Shown: positions 35,258-47,279, counted from the first letter of the stretch. The stretch is DNA of 64,000 bases from Platerodrilus igneus (GCA_036346225.1 JARFIW010001215.1:7888501-7952500), one strand, 5' to 3'. Numbers and translations: made by a program. Notes: generated by a model from the sequence alone, not told the origin.

Positions 35258-35875
35258 GTAAGGAAAATTAATTTCTTGCATTTGCTTGAACATTTGTGCT
35301 GATATTTTGTGCTTGAGTGTTTTGACTTATTGGGGGTGTACTTGATTACCATAAAAACTCATTTATAAAGGTATATGTACAGGACAATTAATATTGATTG
35401 TTTAAAAATGTTTATTAATGACATAAAAATGTTGTTGTAAGGAGTAAACGGGTCTTTAGCTTTATTTTAAACAAAAATGCGATGTGTAAAAGCATTTAGA
35501 GTAACTGGGTTATACTGAGCTCAAAATAGACCAAAATAAAAATCAATTTAGGGTTGCACGAGTTGAGATGGTAACAGTTTTTATCAAACTGTATATACCA
35601 ATGTGTAAATACTTTCTTACTAATGGAAACTTGTTAATATGTGTAAATAAAAAGGTTGTATATCTTGTTGCATTATTTAAGTGGTAATTTCATTTGACTG
35701 TTTGTGAGAAAGGAATGTACTTAGGATGGTAGGTATTCAAGAAGAAACAGATTTCTGAGTTAGCCAGGGTGTGCAGAAATAAGGAGGCGTTCCAAAGGTT
35801 AAGAATTTTTTTTATTAAAAATTTCAGAAAATTTTATGATGACCCAACAGAGGCGATCCCGATTTTTTTGAGATC

Positions 35876-35897
35876 CACAGCAATATATATTGCTGTG
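35876..35897. repeat. 22-bp perfect palindrome (CACAGCAATAT and its complement)
   Basis: A perfect inverted repeat without a loop. The CAGCAATATA half also starts both (TA)n tracts at 37613 and 39330, so the three sites share an origin or a structure. Confidence 0.7.
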
Positions 35898-35934
35898 TTA
35901 TATCTGCTGTAGGAAAAATAAAACTCTTGTTATT

Positions 35935-36075
35935 CTCGCCACGGCTTGGGTGCACATAAATGCTGTGTTAATCGAGCCCCACGATTGGGTCGTGCATAAA
36001 TGTCGTGTTATCTTTCCTTTATATTAAGCCCTACGACTTGGGCAGACCATAAGATGCTGTGATATTTTCTTTAGA
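35935..36075 (+). repeat. three degenerate tandem units of about 45-50 bp
   Basis: Each unit has an ACG-TTGGG block followed by CATAA-ATG-TGTG and TT-rich filler, at about 35938, 35980 and 36032. No coding frame. Confidence 0.55.
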
Positions 36076-36646
36076 TTACTCAAGCACTTGTAAAAATGTT
36101 GATTTATAAATATCTTTGCCTCGACTAGCTGATTCAATTAAATAAAGCAGTTCTACAATACACAGTATAACGATTAAATATTTACATCCTTTTTAAATAT
36201 CTTTCCTTTTTAAATTATTTACATCTGTCAGATTTTGAGAAAATGAAGCCAGCAAAACGAGCTTTTTATTGTTACATTTAGAGACCTTTTGAAACGTTTC
36301 AAGATGCCTATTTATCTAAGAAACCCCTGTTTTGTCGACTCTTACATTTTTGAATTATTATTGAAATAAAACAGTTTATAGAACTAAATCATATCAAAAT
36401 ATCTAACCTGGAGTGGTTCAGTAGCTTCTCTGCATCCCCAAGAGTTTTCGTGTCCAGTCTGAATGTTTTGAGTCGAATTTGTAAGTCGACATCCAACCAA
36501 AATACTATCCAAATCGTTATTAGTGCGTTTATTCCCATAAAAGGTTTTTGATCTCCGTAGTTAACGAAGCAGTAATAGAATATTTACCATTGTCAGAGAT
36601 TACCAAATTAAATTAAGAGGCAGTAATTTCCAGAGTCTTCCTGACT

Positions 36647-36742
36647 CGTATCCAAGATCGTACCCAAGACCGTATCTAAGACCGTATCTAAGACCGTATG
36701 TAAGACCGTATCTAAGACCGTATCTAAGACCGTATCTAAGAG
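36647..36742 (+). repeat. 12-bp tandem repeat (CGTATCTAAGAC), 8 units
   Basis: Eight consecutive 12-mers. The first two are diverged (CGTATCCAAGAT, CGTACCCAAGAC), one reads CGTATGTAAGAC and the last ends in AG. There are no spacers, so it is a minisatellite and not a CRISPR array. Confidence 0.9.
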
Positions 36743-37611
36743 CCCTGTTTTATTTATTTTTAGAAATTGTATAATTTCATTAAATCTGGTTTACTTACGT
36801 CTGTAGCAGTACGGCTCGCTCACACAATTTTTATACTCTTATAAAAATGATTTCACTTTACTTTTATTTAACTATTCGCGTGAATATCTAAGCACTTTTG
36901 AGTATAGTGACTGCCCAGTTTCAAATGTATACTAACTCTTTGTTCAATTGTTATCATATTTATAGCCTGGCCCCTTTTATTTGCGGTTTGTTGATTCCAC
37001 GTGCTGGGCGACACCAATTGTGTTATCTCTTGTGTTATTTTGGAAACTTTACCAATTGTGTAGTTTAATTGCATGGAAGAACGCTCAATTTGTCACGTAA
37101 TTCATTCGCATACATCACAATTAATTCAGAAATCCTAAGAACCTTTGTTCATCAAATCTCGTATTATTGTGGTTTGCTTTATTCTAATCTAAATAGAAAT
37201 AAATTTGGTGTTTGTTTATTACCTAGTTAAATTGGATTTTTGAACAAATGTAATACTTTTCTGTCACGTACGCTTTTCAAATAATGCATAATTTCTGCCT
37301 GCGTAAATGATGATATATAAACGCACTTGTTGAATATTTATCTAGCCAATTCATACAGGTTTTCCCTTGATTTAATTTCGATGCATTTCGTTACATTTTT
37401 TAATTCTTATCTTTGCTCGTAGCTACTTTTGGATATGCGTTTAATTGCTTGTACTGTTGTATACAGTGTGCTCTCTACTAACAATATTTAGAATGACCTA
37501 TTTACTCTTCTAATATCTGTAATTATGTGCTTTGGTTATTTCAGAGTTTCTTTTGTTTATTCTACGACCCCTATGATTTAACCTACTCCTAAATTAACCC
37601 TATAATTACAG

Positions 37612-37612
<1 letters not shown>

Positions 37613-37643
<31 letters not shown>
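37613..37643. repeat. (TA)n microsatellite in a CAGCAA...TTGTTGTG hairpin
   Basis: About 15 TA units preceded by ACAGCAA and followed by TTGTTGTG, which can pair across the tract. A similar tract lies at 39330-39367. Confidence 0.85.
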
Positions 37644-37649
<6 letters not shown>

Positions 37650-39327
37650 GATACTGTAGCACATAATCCAGTGCGCCCTATTTGTGAATTAAAAAGCTTA
37701 ATATTTTTATTCTGTCAATTTTTGATGTTTAATATATAAATTTAATTACCTCAGCTAGCTCAGTTTTTAATTACGCACGAAGCATGCGACAATACGACAA
37801 ACAAAGACTTTAAATTTACTTTCTACCTCTACTTCGTGTTCTTATCTTTAAACCAAAACACCATTAAACACAAATTATTATAATATTCTCAAAAGTATTT
37901 ACAATGTGTGAAATGTTTAAGAATTCTGTAAATAGAACTTTCTTTTAATAATTGAATAAAAATTCTTTTAATAATTATCATTCCCAAAGTTAATTAAAAA
38001 TCCAGAAAAAATTATCCTTATTATTATTATTATCTAAACCCTCTATGAACGTTCATTCAATTTCTTTAAATATTTACGTAATATGAACCTCACATAAAAT
38101 TTTCATGAAAGCAATTTTTAAATTATTCAAATTATAAATATTCAACGATATATTGATTTTTAAATTATTCAAATTAGAAATATAAAACGAAATATTCACA
38201 AATAAAAATAATAAAACATTCAAATTGACTAACCTGTTGTTTCCAGCTCGAATCAGTCCCTGTACCAAGTGCTTCCGTATTCAGCTTAGTGATTTAATAC
38301 TCTCAACGTTAAATCCAGATCTGCTTTAGATATGGTCTGCATTTTTCTTAGCATAGCTTTAAATTATTCTAGCGCCCTTTGTTAAACTTTTTGGTAATTA
38401 ATAATTGAATTAAATATTTGTTGAATTTCCTCATTAGATCCAGTAATTATTCAGAGTCCTTTTTATTAATGTTAATATTAAAATTTAAATTAAACTTTTA
38501 GTTACTTACGTTTTTAAAGGGTTAAAACGACAAACCACTCTTTATTTTTCACAATTACCATTGTACGATTTATTACTTCACAATAAATCACTTCACGTAA
38601 ATATTTCCTTTAAGTGATGTGAACTAAGCCTTAATTCATGTTGAACTGATTTGTTTACAAATCCTGTCGTATTTAAAAGAATCGCTTATCTATTGACAAG
38701 CGCAGAGTTTGCTATTATACGTGATTCTTACATACCAGGTTTTGGGTCTTTCTATCGTGTTTTTTTGTTTATTAAAACCGGCGTGCTGATTTCGGCACGT
38801 AGCATTTCAAGCTAATAGCATTCGTTCTCTTGGATTTTTATATTTCTAGATCACGTAGACCATTGTTTGTCCAAATAAATTTAATGAACTTTGATTTTAT
38901 CACTAAACCGTGTTTATTTCCAATATATTTGGTGCTGATTTTCGCTTGAAGTAAAGTAGACCTAATATAATTTATGTATTGAAGTATATGCGTTTGTTAT
39001 TTAAGCATTTTTAAACCTGCTTGTTTTGATTGGGATTCTTGGCGTAATAATGATGCGTTATTCATGCGTGTCGCGTTTCAGCTTTTGTTCATGTTGTTTT
39101 ATGACTTGCGAATTTGTTTATAAATATAAATATTCTGAAATATTTTTCCTCAACTAAATTAATTATGATTATGGTTTATATACAGAGCGTTGTCATTTAC
39201 TTTTCAGCCTAATCATCGTATTTCTTGTTTTCTTCAGAAAACTGTCTCGTTTTCTGAGCCTCATGTATTTTATGTAAAGTGCATTATACTATTGGTCCTA
39301 ACTACCCCTAAATGACTTTATTAACAG

Positions 39328-39329
<2 letters not shown>

Positions 39330-39367
<38 letters not shown>
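39330..39367. repeat. (TA)n microsatellite after ACAGCAA
   Basis: About 19 TA units after AACAGCAA. The right side reads GAACGTGCTGCAG, so the flanking hairpin arm is less perfect than at 37.6 kb. Confidence 0.85.
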
Positions 39368-39370
<3 letters not shown>

Positions 39371-39849
39371 CGTGCTGCAGTAGTATAACTTCTTCCCGAA
39401 GTATGTTTTATTTAAAAAAAAGTTTATAAATATTGCTGTATTTTTGATAAATTATGGAAAAATTGCGTTAGCATTTGTTTTCTTGAAAATATCTTCGTTT
39501 CTATTAAGTTTACAAAAAACTTCAAGAGACCGAAATTAAAGCTGATAAAATTTCCTATAAAATAGAGTTTGTCGCATATAATTTTGTATGCATCGTGATG
39601 GGAAACTAGTGTTTCAAAAGACGGGAAAGTTTACGTATGTAGCAGATCATCACTATGAGTCGCCTGAAATGATAAAAAAACGTGTCCTTAACCATTTTTC
39701 TGTACTTATTGAAGTATCAGAAGTTATTTTTGGGGTCTTTCTGAATCGTTTGGTACTAGGCCGATATTTTTAGGACCGATAGTACTGTAAGTAGGCACTA
39801 AAGATTGAGAAGGGTCCGAAGCAATAAAATAGCAATTGGTTAATAAAAT

Positions 39850-40347
39850 GAGTATTTTATTTTCATTATTGTTCATGTAGGCGAATTTGGGCCGTACAGA
39901 AATAATTAAAAAACGAAATTGTTCGTAATTAGATTTCTCCACAACTTTTATTTAAAACGCTTCTCTATTCGAGAGTCCATTTTCGAGATATTAGCGAAAA
40001 ATGCGCGACGCGCGTACGCGATTTCGTTGCGTCGCAAAATTACCGATGATTAACAAAATTATATCTCTGCTCCATTTGCTCATACAGACTTGAATAAAAA
40101 CGAAATTGTGCTGAATTTTGTAAGCTACAATTTTGATATCTACATAAATTTCTGTAAAGTTGATATTTTCCGAGTTATTTGCCAAAAACTTATTTTTTGG
40201 ACCTTTTGGACCCTCCCCTGCCCGCAACGTAGCGTTTACACGCGGGGATTTTTAATATGTTGAATAGTACCCTAAAACAAGCCTGTTTACAAAGTTTCAG
40301 CCCAGTCAATATCGACAAATCGACAAATTTCGAGTCATTTTTCTGGG
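39850..40347 (-). repeat. right inverted arm of the 7.1-kb insertion
   Basis: Reverse-complement homologue of 33210-33540. It includes an extra CpG-rich segment (GCGCGACGCGCGTACGCG at about 40002) that stands out from the surrounding AT-rich DNA and is missing in the left arm. Confidence 0.8.
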
Positions 40348-40354
40348 TTACCAA

Positions 40355-40474
40355 GCCATTGCTCAAATTCAACCGAATCTATGCATCAGAGTCATTGAAA
40401 ATTGGACCACTGGGATACGTGCCACTGTGAGAAGCCGCGGTGGACATTTGAACGATGTGATATTCCATACATAA
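40355..40474 (+). pseudogene. mariner/IS630-type transposase, C-terminal fragment (right half)
   Basis: Open frame: AIAQIQPNLCIRVIENW then RSRGGHLNDVIFHT, ending in TAA-TGA. The SRGGH(L/M)-DV-F end is characteristic of these transposases. Joined with the left half at 33209, the spacing LKxxIxxxIxxIxPxLC of the family is kept with no residue missing. This is the basis for saying that one gene was split by insertion. Confidence 0.75.
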
Positions 40475-42750
40475 TGACATACATGAGTCTTTCAACTAAA
40501 AAAGGAATTTCGTTAATATCTCACACACAGCTGGTTTTATTCCATTTCAACATTGATCCGCTTTATCGAAAAACCATTTCCTGCATTGTTCTTCAGCTAA
40601 CTCAATTAAGATTATTTGGTTTTGGAACAAAGCCCAGTGAAGAGAGTTTCTTCATTCGTCACCTAGTTACCAAGATTTTACTTTATTAACGAGCCCTCAT
40701 GTAAAAAAAATGTTTACGACGGATGAGTACACTCGTGAAAAAAGTCCTCGAAGAAAGTAAACCTTGCCATGTTGTAAGACATTCTCACAAAAAATCTTCA
40801 CCATTGTATTTATTAATCAGAGTCGTTCACAAATTGATTTAACATGACTAAATACAATTTACTACCCTTATGCTTAAAGTTCGTTAACCCTATAAGAATA
40901 GGAAAGGCTCCACATGTAAACTCAAAGCGAACTAGGCGTTTACTATTTTCTCACTCTTTATTCTTTTTAACGGTTCTCCATCCGAATCAACCCACTTCCT
41001 TCAATATTCTTTATAATTCTTTAATCCTAGTACTTAAACTAGCAACTGTAAACTTGTTGCAAACTAGGAGATTATAGGTGTATTTGTGTCACACACGGTC
41101 AAAACTGGACCGTTTACACGGTCATTCAAGTTGAATATTAGCAAACGTTAGAGGTAAGTATGCAAAATTCTTTTAAAAGAATGCTAGTAACAAAGTCCAT
41201 TGTTCCGGGGAGGTGTTAAGAGCACACCTGAAAGCACTTGAAAACGATTAAGGTGTTTTATAGGATCGTGTTGTTTATTATTCACCGTTTAGGGAGATGA
41301 ATTCCCCCTTTTTGAGGTGTGTAACTAGGTCATAACTAGCGAAAATTATTACCTTTAATAGTACAGGATTTCAATAGAATACGCTATTTGATGTTCTATT
41401 CTTAACTATTGTTGCTTACGTCCAGCCTGATTTTCTTTGTGATGATGCAGTTGATGTTTAAATCATGTGTGTAAAGTAAGTTGGTGAGAAAAACGTTTGC
41501 GGTGCTGTTTTTCAAAAGAAAAGGTGAATTGATTTATAGCTCTAGAAATGGTCTAGATAAACACTAAATTTAAGCCCTTTTATCATTTCTAATTTTCTCC
41601 GATAAACGTAGTCTTTGGTCTTTGATAACCCTTCAAAACCAAACAAAAAAAAAACAATATTACAAATGAAGGATACGGGAAAAATTTACGTTCAGTTTTA
41701 GCGATGATCGTGGTGCTGGTATATGACAAAATAGTCAGAGATAAGATATCGAAGTGGGCAGCAAAAAGCGACTTTGAAAGTAGGAAAATGAATGAGTAAT
41801 TTAGCGAACGAATATAGCATTGTTATTGTTTCATTAATTAGAACTGTAGCACCGACTAGTCTGTCTCCGACCAGAATAATTTCATTAGAATGTAAACAAA
41901 GCGCTTGTACACAAAAGATAGTTGATGGGCCCTGCGGTGCAAGATCCCTTGATTGACAGGTACAACACTTTGCATTTAAAAGATTACAATAGGTACATTC
42001 GAAATGTTACTTACATAATATCTGCTATGTTCTCGCAATAATTAGAGCGATTCTAAAAATTATAAATTGCCGCGATGAGTGTTAGTTAGAGAGTTCTGAT
42101 TGAATCTATGATTACAATATGTCTAGTTTAAAGCTTTAAAAGATGTGATATAAACTACTGTCAAAATAAATTACTCCATATGATATCAATTATTATAATG
42201 ATTATATAAATTAATAACTAGTGCTTGGATAGTTCATTGTATTTCTTTGAAATTAAGTTAATTAAGAAGATAAGAAGAGAACGTCGTAGTTTTTAGAAGA
42301 TAATATTTGTACCATTAACAATTGGTTTGAAGATGAAACGTTGGAGAGCTTTTAACAAGTTTTATTGTAACTACGAGTTGTTACAGGCAAAAGTTCAGCC
42401 ATAATAGAAATTGCTTTCTCAACAACAGCAGATAAAAAAACAGGAACAGGTAAAACCTTCTCTATCAGTATTAGAAGTTATCGTCACTTCAGCTACATAT
42501 GCGATTGCAGACAGACAGAAATTTCATGCGTAGAACCATTTAAGAAAGCAGAAATAAACTCTTGAGTTGCTACCTGTAAGTCACTAATTTGCAGCATGGG
42601 CTCCAATGGTGGAGAAGGCACAGTCTGGGGTGGACATGAAAACGTAGCATCCGTTTGATCATCATTCGAATCGCAAAGGATAGAAGAAATTTGGTTCTTA
42701 TTAGTATGTGTTCTGTAAGTAGGGGCGTGATAGCCGTAAAAATCAATAAA
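40475..42750. other. AT-rich stretch without a recognised gene
   Basis: Several short frames exist but none has recognisable motifs. A 35-bp block at about 42350 (TTTTAACAAGTTTTATTG, then GTAACTACGAGTTGTTAC) recurs at 47349-47384 before the Gypsy gag, and may be an LTR-end fragment. Confidence 0.45.
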
Positions 42751-43404
42751 AATCAAGAAATGCTTCATACTTTAGACGATCTTCGCATTTCTTTCGAAAT
42801 TAATATCGAAAATTTCCGTCCCACTACTACTCCGGCTGCTACTTCTACTCTTAGTCGCACATTTTCTGCTGAACCGGATTTGGTTTATAAACCCGCTACG
42901 ATTGAGAAAAATACTTTTACTTCACATGATCGAACTGTTGAGATTTCTCCTACGTCTACGGATATATCAAATACTTACTTCTGTACTTTCTTCTGTTGCT
43001 ATTCCTGTATCTACTTCTACTCGTCAGGTCGTATGCTTTAATTGCGATCAACCTTGTCATGTGTTGACACGGTGTACTCGTCCTCAAGTACTCCTATGCT
43101 ATGGTTGCGGTCATAAGGGAGTTACTTGCCGCAACTGTTCGAACTGTTATCCTACTACTAATAGGTCTTCGAATAATACTCCTTTTCTGTCTTCATCTCT
43201 AGGAACCAAACTTCTTCTGCTTCTAGTTCTACGTTCTCTTCTGTACCTCAACCCAGTCATCCTACTACTACCAAGACCTATCCTTCTTTGGCAAATATGG
43301 CTTCGAATAAGTTTTCTTTCGTTTCTAGTTCTACGTCCTTCTTTGTACCTTCTTCTGGTAGTCCTACTACCATCACAACTTACCCGTTTCAGCCATATGA
43401 GCCT
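42751..43404 (+). pseudogene. retroelement gag fragment, plus-strand arm of an inverted duplication
   Basis: Codons in order: LHTLDDLRISFEINIENF; a Ser/Thr/Pro-rich stretch; then CFNCDQPCHVLTRC (CX2CX4HX4C zinc knuckle with Gly to Cys) and CYGCGHKGVTCRNC (about 43030-43145); then low-complexity Ser/Thr codons. Gag is the structural protein that packages element RNA. The N-terminal part seen on the opposite arm (MDLWRIH...) is absent. A frameshift lies before the knuckles. The arm is about 90 per cent identical, by eye, to the reverse complement of 43405-44052. Confidence 0.75.
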
Positions 43405-44407
43405 TTAACTTATATGGCTGAAAAAGGGAGTTGTGATGGTAGTAGAACGACCAGAAGAAAATACAAAGGAGGACGTTGAACTAGAAACAGAAGAAATTTT
43501 GTTCGAAGCCATATTTGTCGAAATAGGGTAGGTCTTGGTAGTAGTAGGACGACTGGGATGAGGTACGGAAGAGAACGTAGAACTAGAAACAGAAGAAGTT
43601 TGGCTCCTCGAGCTGAGAACAGAAAAGGAGTATTATTCGAAGACTTATTAGTAGTAGGATAACAGTTCCGACAGTTGCGGCGAGAAACGCCCTTATGACT
43701 GCAACCATAGCATTGGAGTACTTAAGAACGAGTACAACGTGTCGACACATGACCAGGTTGATCGCAATTAAAGCATACGACCTGACGAGTAGAAGTAGAT
43801 ACAAAACTAGAACAGAAAAAAGTACAGAAAAAGTATTTGATATACCTGTAGACGTAGGAGAAATCTTAACAGTTCAGTCGTGTGAAGTAAAAACATTTTT
43901 CTCAATTGTAGCGCGTTTATAAGCCAATTTCGGTTCAGCAGAAAAAGTGTGACTAGGAGTAGAAGTAGCAGCCGGAGTAGTAGTGGGACGGAAATTTTCT
44001 ATTTTAATTTCGAAAGAAATGCGAAGATCGTCAAAAGTATGAAGCAATTTTTAATGGATTCGGCGCTCTGCGTCTGGGGGCAGCACCTCACTATAGCGAC
44101 GTTCCGTGTGGAACCACAGGGAACTAATGCGTTTGAACGCAAGTGAAGATTTGTCACCATCTAATTCAGCAAGGGATTGTTGAAGCCCTTGTATAGAAGT
44201 TGTGACTACTGCAAGGTTGGCAGCGTAATCGAACACAATGGGGGGTGGGGTGGAAAGAGAGCCCCATCGCGTTCTATGCAAAAAGCACCCTTCGCGGATC
44301 TGCAGAGTTTTATTTCCATAGACCTTAAAATCAAGACGACGAGAAAATAATTCGTACTGCAGCTCGGTTTCGCGTAAATGTTCAACATGTATTCGCCAAA
44401 GATCCAT
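43405..44407 (-). pseudogene. retroelement gag, minus-strand copy with N-terminus
   Basis: Starts at ATG 44407 (MDLWRIHVEHLRETELQYEL). It continues through LQQSLAELDGDKSSLAFKR to a stop after DAERRIH, then resumes in the arm shared with 42751-43404 (FDDLRISFEIKIENF; CFNCDQPGHVSTRC at about 43755-43715). Stops and a frameshift break it. No protease or polymerase follows, because the sequence turns back on itself at 43405. The upstream leader (44408-44990) is consistent with an LTR retroelement on the minus strand. Gypsy versus BEL/Pao cannot be decided from gag alone. Confidence 0.75.
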
Positions 44408-44725
44408 TTTAACTCAAGAAAAGAATAACGCAGCCAACAGAAGTTAAAGTATACTCGAAGGAAAAATTGAAATTCAAAGCAACCAAAAAAATTGGCACGA
44501 CTGACAAAAAAATAGTGGCTAAGAACGCTAATTGAATTGGAGCAATTAAATAGAATCTAAGAATAGAAATAGGGCGCCAGTGTTTTCAAAAACTCAAATC
44601 GTCAGCAAGAACGCAATTCTGGTAACTCGGTAAAAAGAAAAATTTACAGTAAATCACCACATATAGGACAAATAAAACAAACGCAAAAAAGAAATTTTTA
44701 TTAGGACGAAACGGTGTCTGTACAG

Positions 44726-44970
44726 AAAATTCGGGATCAAATGTTGAGTAAGAATAAAAGTTTTCAAAAATCGGGAACAAACACTTAAGCAAAAAGAACG
44801 GTTTAAGAAATCGAGCAACTTTTAAGAACAACAGAAAGGTTTAGAAACTCGTAACCCACACTAAGTAAAAGAAAGGTCTCCAAAATCGAAGCCAACATTA
44901 TGTAAAAGGAACGGTTTAAAAAATTGGAGCCGACATTAAGTAAAATCTAATGTTTCGAAAATCATAGCCA
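44726..44970 (-). repeat. degenerate 38-bp tandem repeats in the gag leader
   Basis: About six imperfect units on the minus strand, each roughly TGT-GGCT-CGATTTT then AAACC-TTCTTTTACTTAA. They lie between the primer-binding-like site at 44971-44988 and the gag start. Confidence 0.65.
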
Positions 44971-44990
44971 CACGTTGGGTACGCCAAATT
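44971..44990 (-). promoter_or_regulatory. primer-binding-site-like sequence of an LTR retroelement
   Basis: On the minus strand AATTTGGCGTACCCAACGTG resembles the Gypsy-type primer-binding site TGGCGCCCAACGTGG, with a small change in the middle; the unmodified form is seen at 51995-52010. A second TGGCGCCC lies closer to gag (44572-44579). Either could mark the end of a 5' LTR. No paired LTR was found. Confidence 0.4.
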
Positions 44991-46975
44991 TTTATGTTAC
45001 GGTATCCTTTGCAGACAAAAAAGAAAGCAGCAACGTAAATAGAGAAAATCGTTTACACTGAATACTGCTACAAAACAGAAACAGAATGGTAGACTTGAGC
45101 TCCAAAAGAATTAAAGCTCGGGCTAGCGCAAAAACGTCGTAGAGTGGGATGGGTGAAATAGAAAGAAAAAAAAATTGGAAACCTCAGTAAAAACTATATT
45201 AACAACAGGTAAGCAAAGCATACAGTCTCTATAGAATATTTACAAACGTCAAAACACACATTTACGTAATCGTTTGTTATAACGTGATGTAAAGAAAGCC
45301 TCAATTTACAAATAATACAGTATACACCTAAACATTTGACAATATCAAGAATAAAATCTTATTATATTATATAATTGGTACATATATACATGCAATAATA
45401 TTTACAACATGTTCCAGCCATAAAGATGTACAATGTACAGTGTACATGCAAGGAATAATACAGTAACATCTGCTTGGTCGAGTGCACCTCGTAAAATTTA
45501 AAAATATAGCATTAAATTTTAAACAGCTTAATCAAATAGTAACTAGCAAGTTGTTAGCGTCCACACTAATGTACCCAGAAAAGTAAACAATAAAAAAATG
45601 CTCTATCGCAAGCTTTAAGAAGAATGTACATAACTGTTTGTGATGTGAGCGTGCATTTGGTAACGTACATTCTGTAATTTATTGTGAAATCGACCAAAAA
45701 TAAGTCTATCTTCCAAAACAGCAACACAAGTAAAGCAAACAGAAAAATGCAATGTACGTTAAGCTATCTTCTCTCTGGTACATCTTAGGATAAAAAAATG
45801 TAAACTTGCATTTGTCTACGGCTAGGTGCTGAAACCAACAACATAACTGTATTAACACACTATGTACAAAACTCGTTTTAAAATCGCGACTTTATAACGC
45901 TCAAAGGACGTTGTATAGAGATAGAATCGTATACAGAAGAGTCGAATAAGTAGAGGCGACGAATAAGTAAAAGAACCTTTCAACTTTGAGATCGACGGGG
46001 GTACGAAACATAAAACTATTCCCAGCAATAGAATGCTAAATATTTTACAAAAACAAGCATAAATATATATTCCAGATAACGGCGAAACATTCCTAGAATA
46101 AAAGCAATAAAGGAGGCAAAATACGATACTAATTTCGGTTTTCGCTTGGGAAATCAAAATATATTTTAAAATATTTAAGCGTGTATGCAACCAGGCATAC
46201 GGTCAAAGACAAATAGTTGCCTACTTTTAGAAATAATAGAGGATTGTATTATTATTGATCCACGCTACGAGCATATCAGGAATAGCTTAATTAGCTGACC
46301 GATTTTATTACTCATAAAACTTGAGCGACTGAACACGTGCAGATGACAAAATAGAATTTCACAGTAAACGAGCAGATAACAAGTCATTAAAGTATTTTAT
46401 ATTTCTGAGAAGTTTTAATAAAAACCTATTAGAAATGGTTTTAACGATCAGCAAAATGTTTGCTAGTTTCAACGAATAACTACTGGAAATAACAAGCGCG
46501 TAGTTCAAGGAAGGAGGAAATATTAAAGTGGTTTGAGGAGCAAATATTTCAAAAAATTTATAAACTGTTATAGGATATATTCCACTCACTGAGGCAAACT
46601 TCTATACGGAGCGGTTTAATACGCATTTAAGCTTGTATAATTTAAGAATAACATAAGAAGGATTTAGATTAGCGTTTCTAATAGGTAGTTGCAAATTAAT
46701 GCAGAATCACTCAATTTCAAAAAGTTAACGTAACAACCTCTCTGGAGAATTTTATACCAATCGCTTGTATCCTTTATTTTTATTTATCTCGTCGCTAAAT
46801 TGTCGTGTCGTCGAGGTGGCAGAGAAAATAAAGCCAGTGCATAAGAAGAGAATTTATTAACAATTGTAGACAGAGAGAGATCATAAAACAAAAGCAACTA
46901 CCCTACCTACTTTGCTACTGATACAGCAATTCTAATACACCACAATAAGCGTACATTATTAGACCCTATCTTGCT
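44991..46975. other. AT-rich stretch without a recognised gene
   Basis: By position its left part could be the LTR belonging to the minus-strand gag. I found no direct-repeat partner and no coding frame with recognisable motifs. Confidence 0.45.
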
Positions 46976-47279
46976 CCTTTGCGGTACCCTGTCTTACCCT
47001 ACATGTGATTTTCCAATGCTCCACCCGAAGGTACTACATTGGCCAGGAAGCGAGTTTTTTAACCTGGAAAATTTTGAATTTTGCCGAACCCTTGCTGGGA
47101 TCTTTAACGTGCATGACATTACTCACACACTAGACCTCCATTTTACCTTTCATCCGAACGAGGACGTATTTTTGTGAAAAATGCTCGCCTAACATTTTTC
47201 AAGCGGATCTGTCGGATTCGAACCCGGGACCTTGGACGTAGTAGTCACACGCATTTTAACTATGCCACGAAGCCGCCTA
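46976..47279 (-). mobile_element. tRNA-derived SINE with body and tail
   Basis: On the minus strand: A-box-like TGGCATAGTTAAAATGCG (47250-47267) and a perfect-looking B box GGGTTCGAATCC (47214-47225), the two RNA polymerase III internal promoter parts. Then CGCTTGAAAAATGTTAGGCG, a body of about 150 bp, and a tail hairpin (47013-47042) with CCAATG/CATTGG. The head is shared with 25100-25230. It is not a functional tRNA gene: the acceptor stem and anticodon arm do not close properly. It would move using a LINE reverse transcriptase. Confidence 0.75.

Larger units (their letters stand above)
33210..40347. mobile_element. 7.1-kb insertion with long inverted ends inside a transposase gene
   Basis: The arms 33210-33540 and about 39850-40347 are inverted copies. 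Shared blocks, in opposite orientation, include GACTGGGCTGAAACTTTG, AGGGTCCAAAAGGTCCAAAA and TGTACGGCCCAAATTCGCC. The right arm has about 150 bp more (around 39965-40110). The outermost bases are similar (CTAGTAAAATGA and CCCAGAAAAATGA). The interior is AT-rich with tandem repeats, (TA)n tracts and one exon-like frame, and no transposase I recognise. It could be one large non-autonomous DNA element, or host DNA carried between two copies of a shorter repeat. Confidence 0.6.

Noticed and set aside
36647..36742. CRISPR-like array
   Set aside because: The 12-bp units are directly joined without spacers, and the DNA is eukaryotic.
33210..40347. Maverick/Polinton element
   Set aside because: Long inverted ends fit, but no polymerase, integrase, ATPase or capsid frame is visible, and the apparent duplication is 8 bp, not 6 bp.
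42493..42768. 91-residue minus-strand frame beside the gag inversion
   Set aside because: It has a Pro/Ser-rich segment but no family motif, and the overlapping plus strand is better explained by the gag arm boundary.
45852..46190. 112-residue minus-strand frame
   Set aside because: Hydrophobic AT-driven composition, no motif, no splice or promoter context.
47196..47279. Functional tRNA gene
   Set aside because: A and B boxes are present but the arms do not fold into a full tRNA, and the head continues into a SINE body also seen at 25.1 kb.
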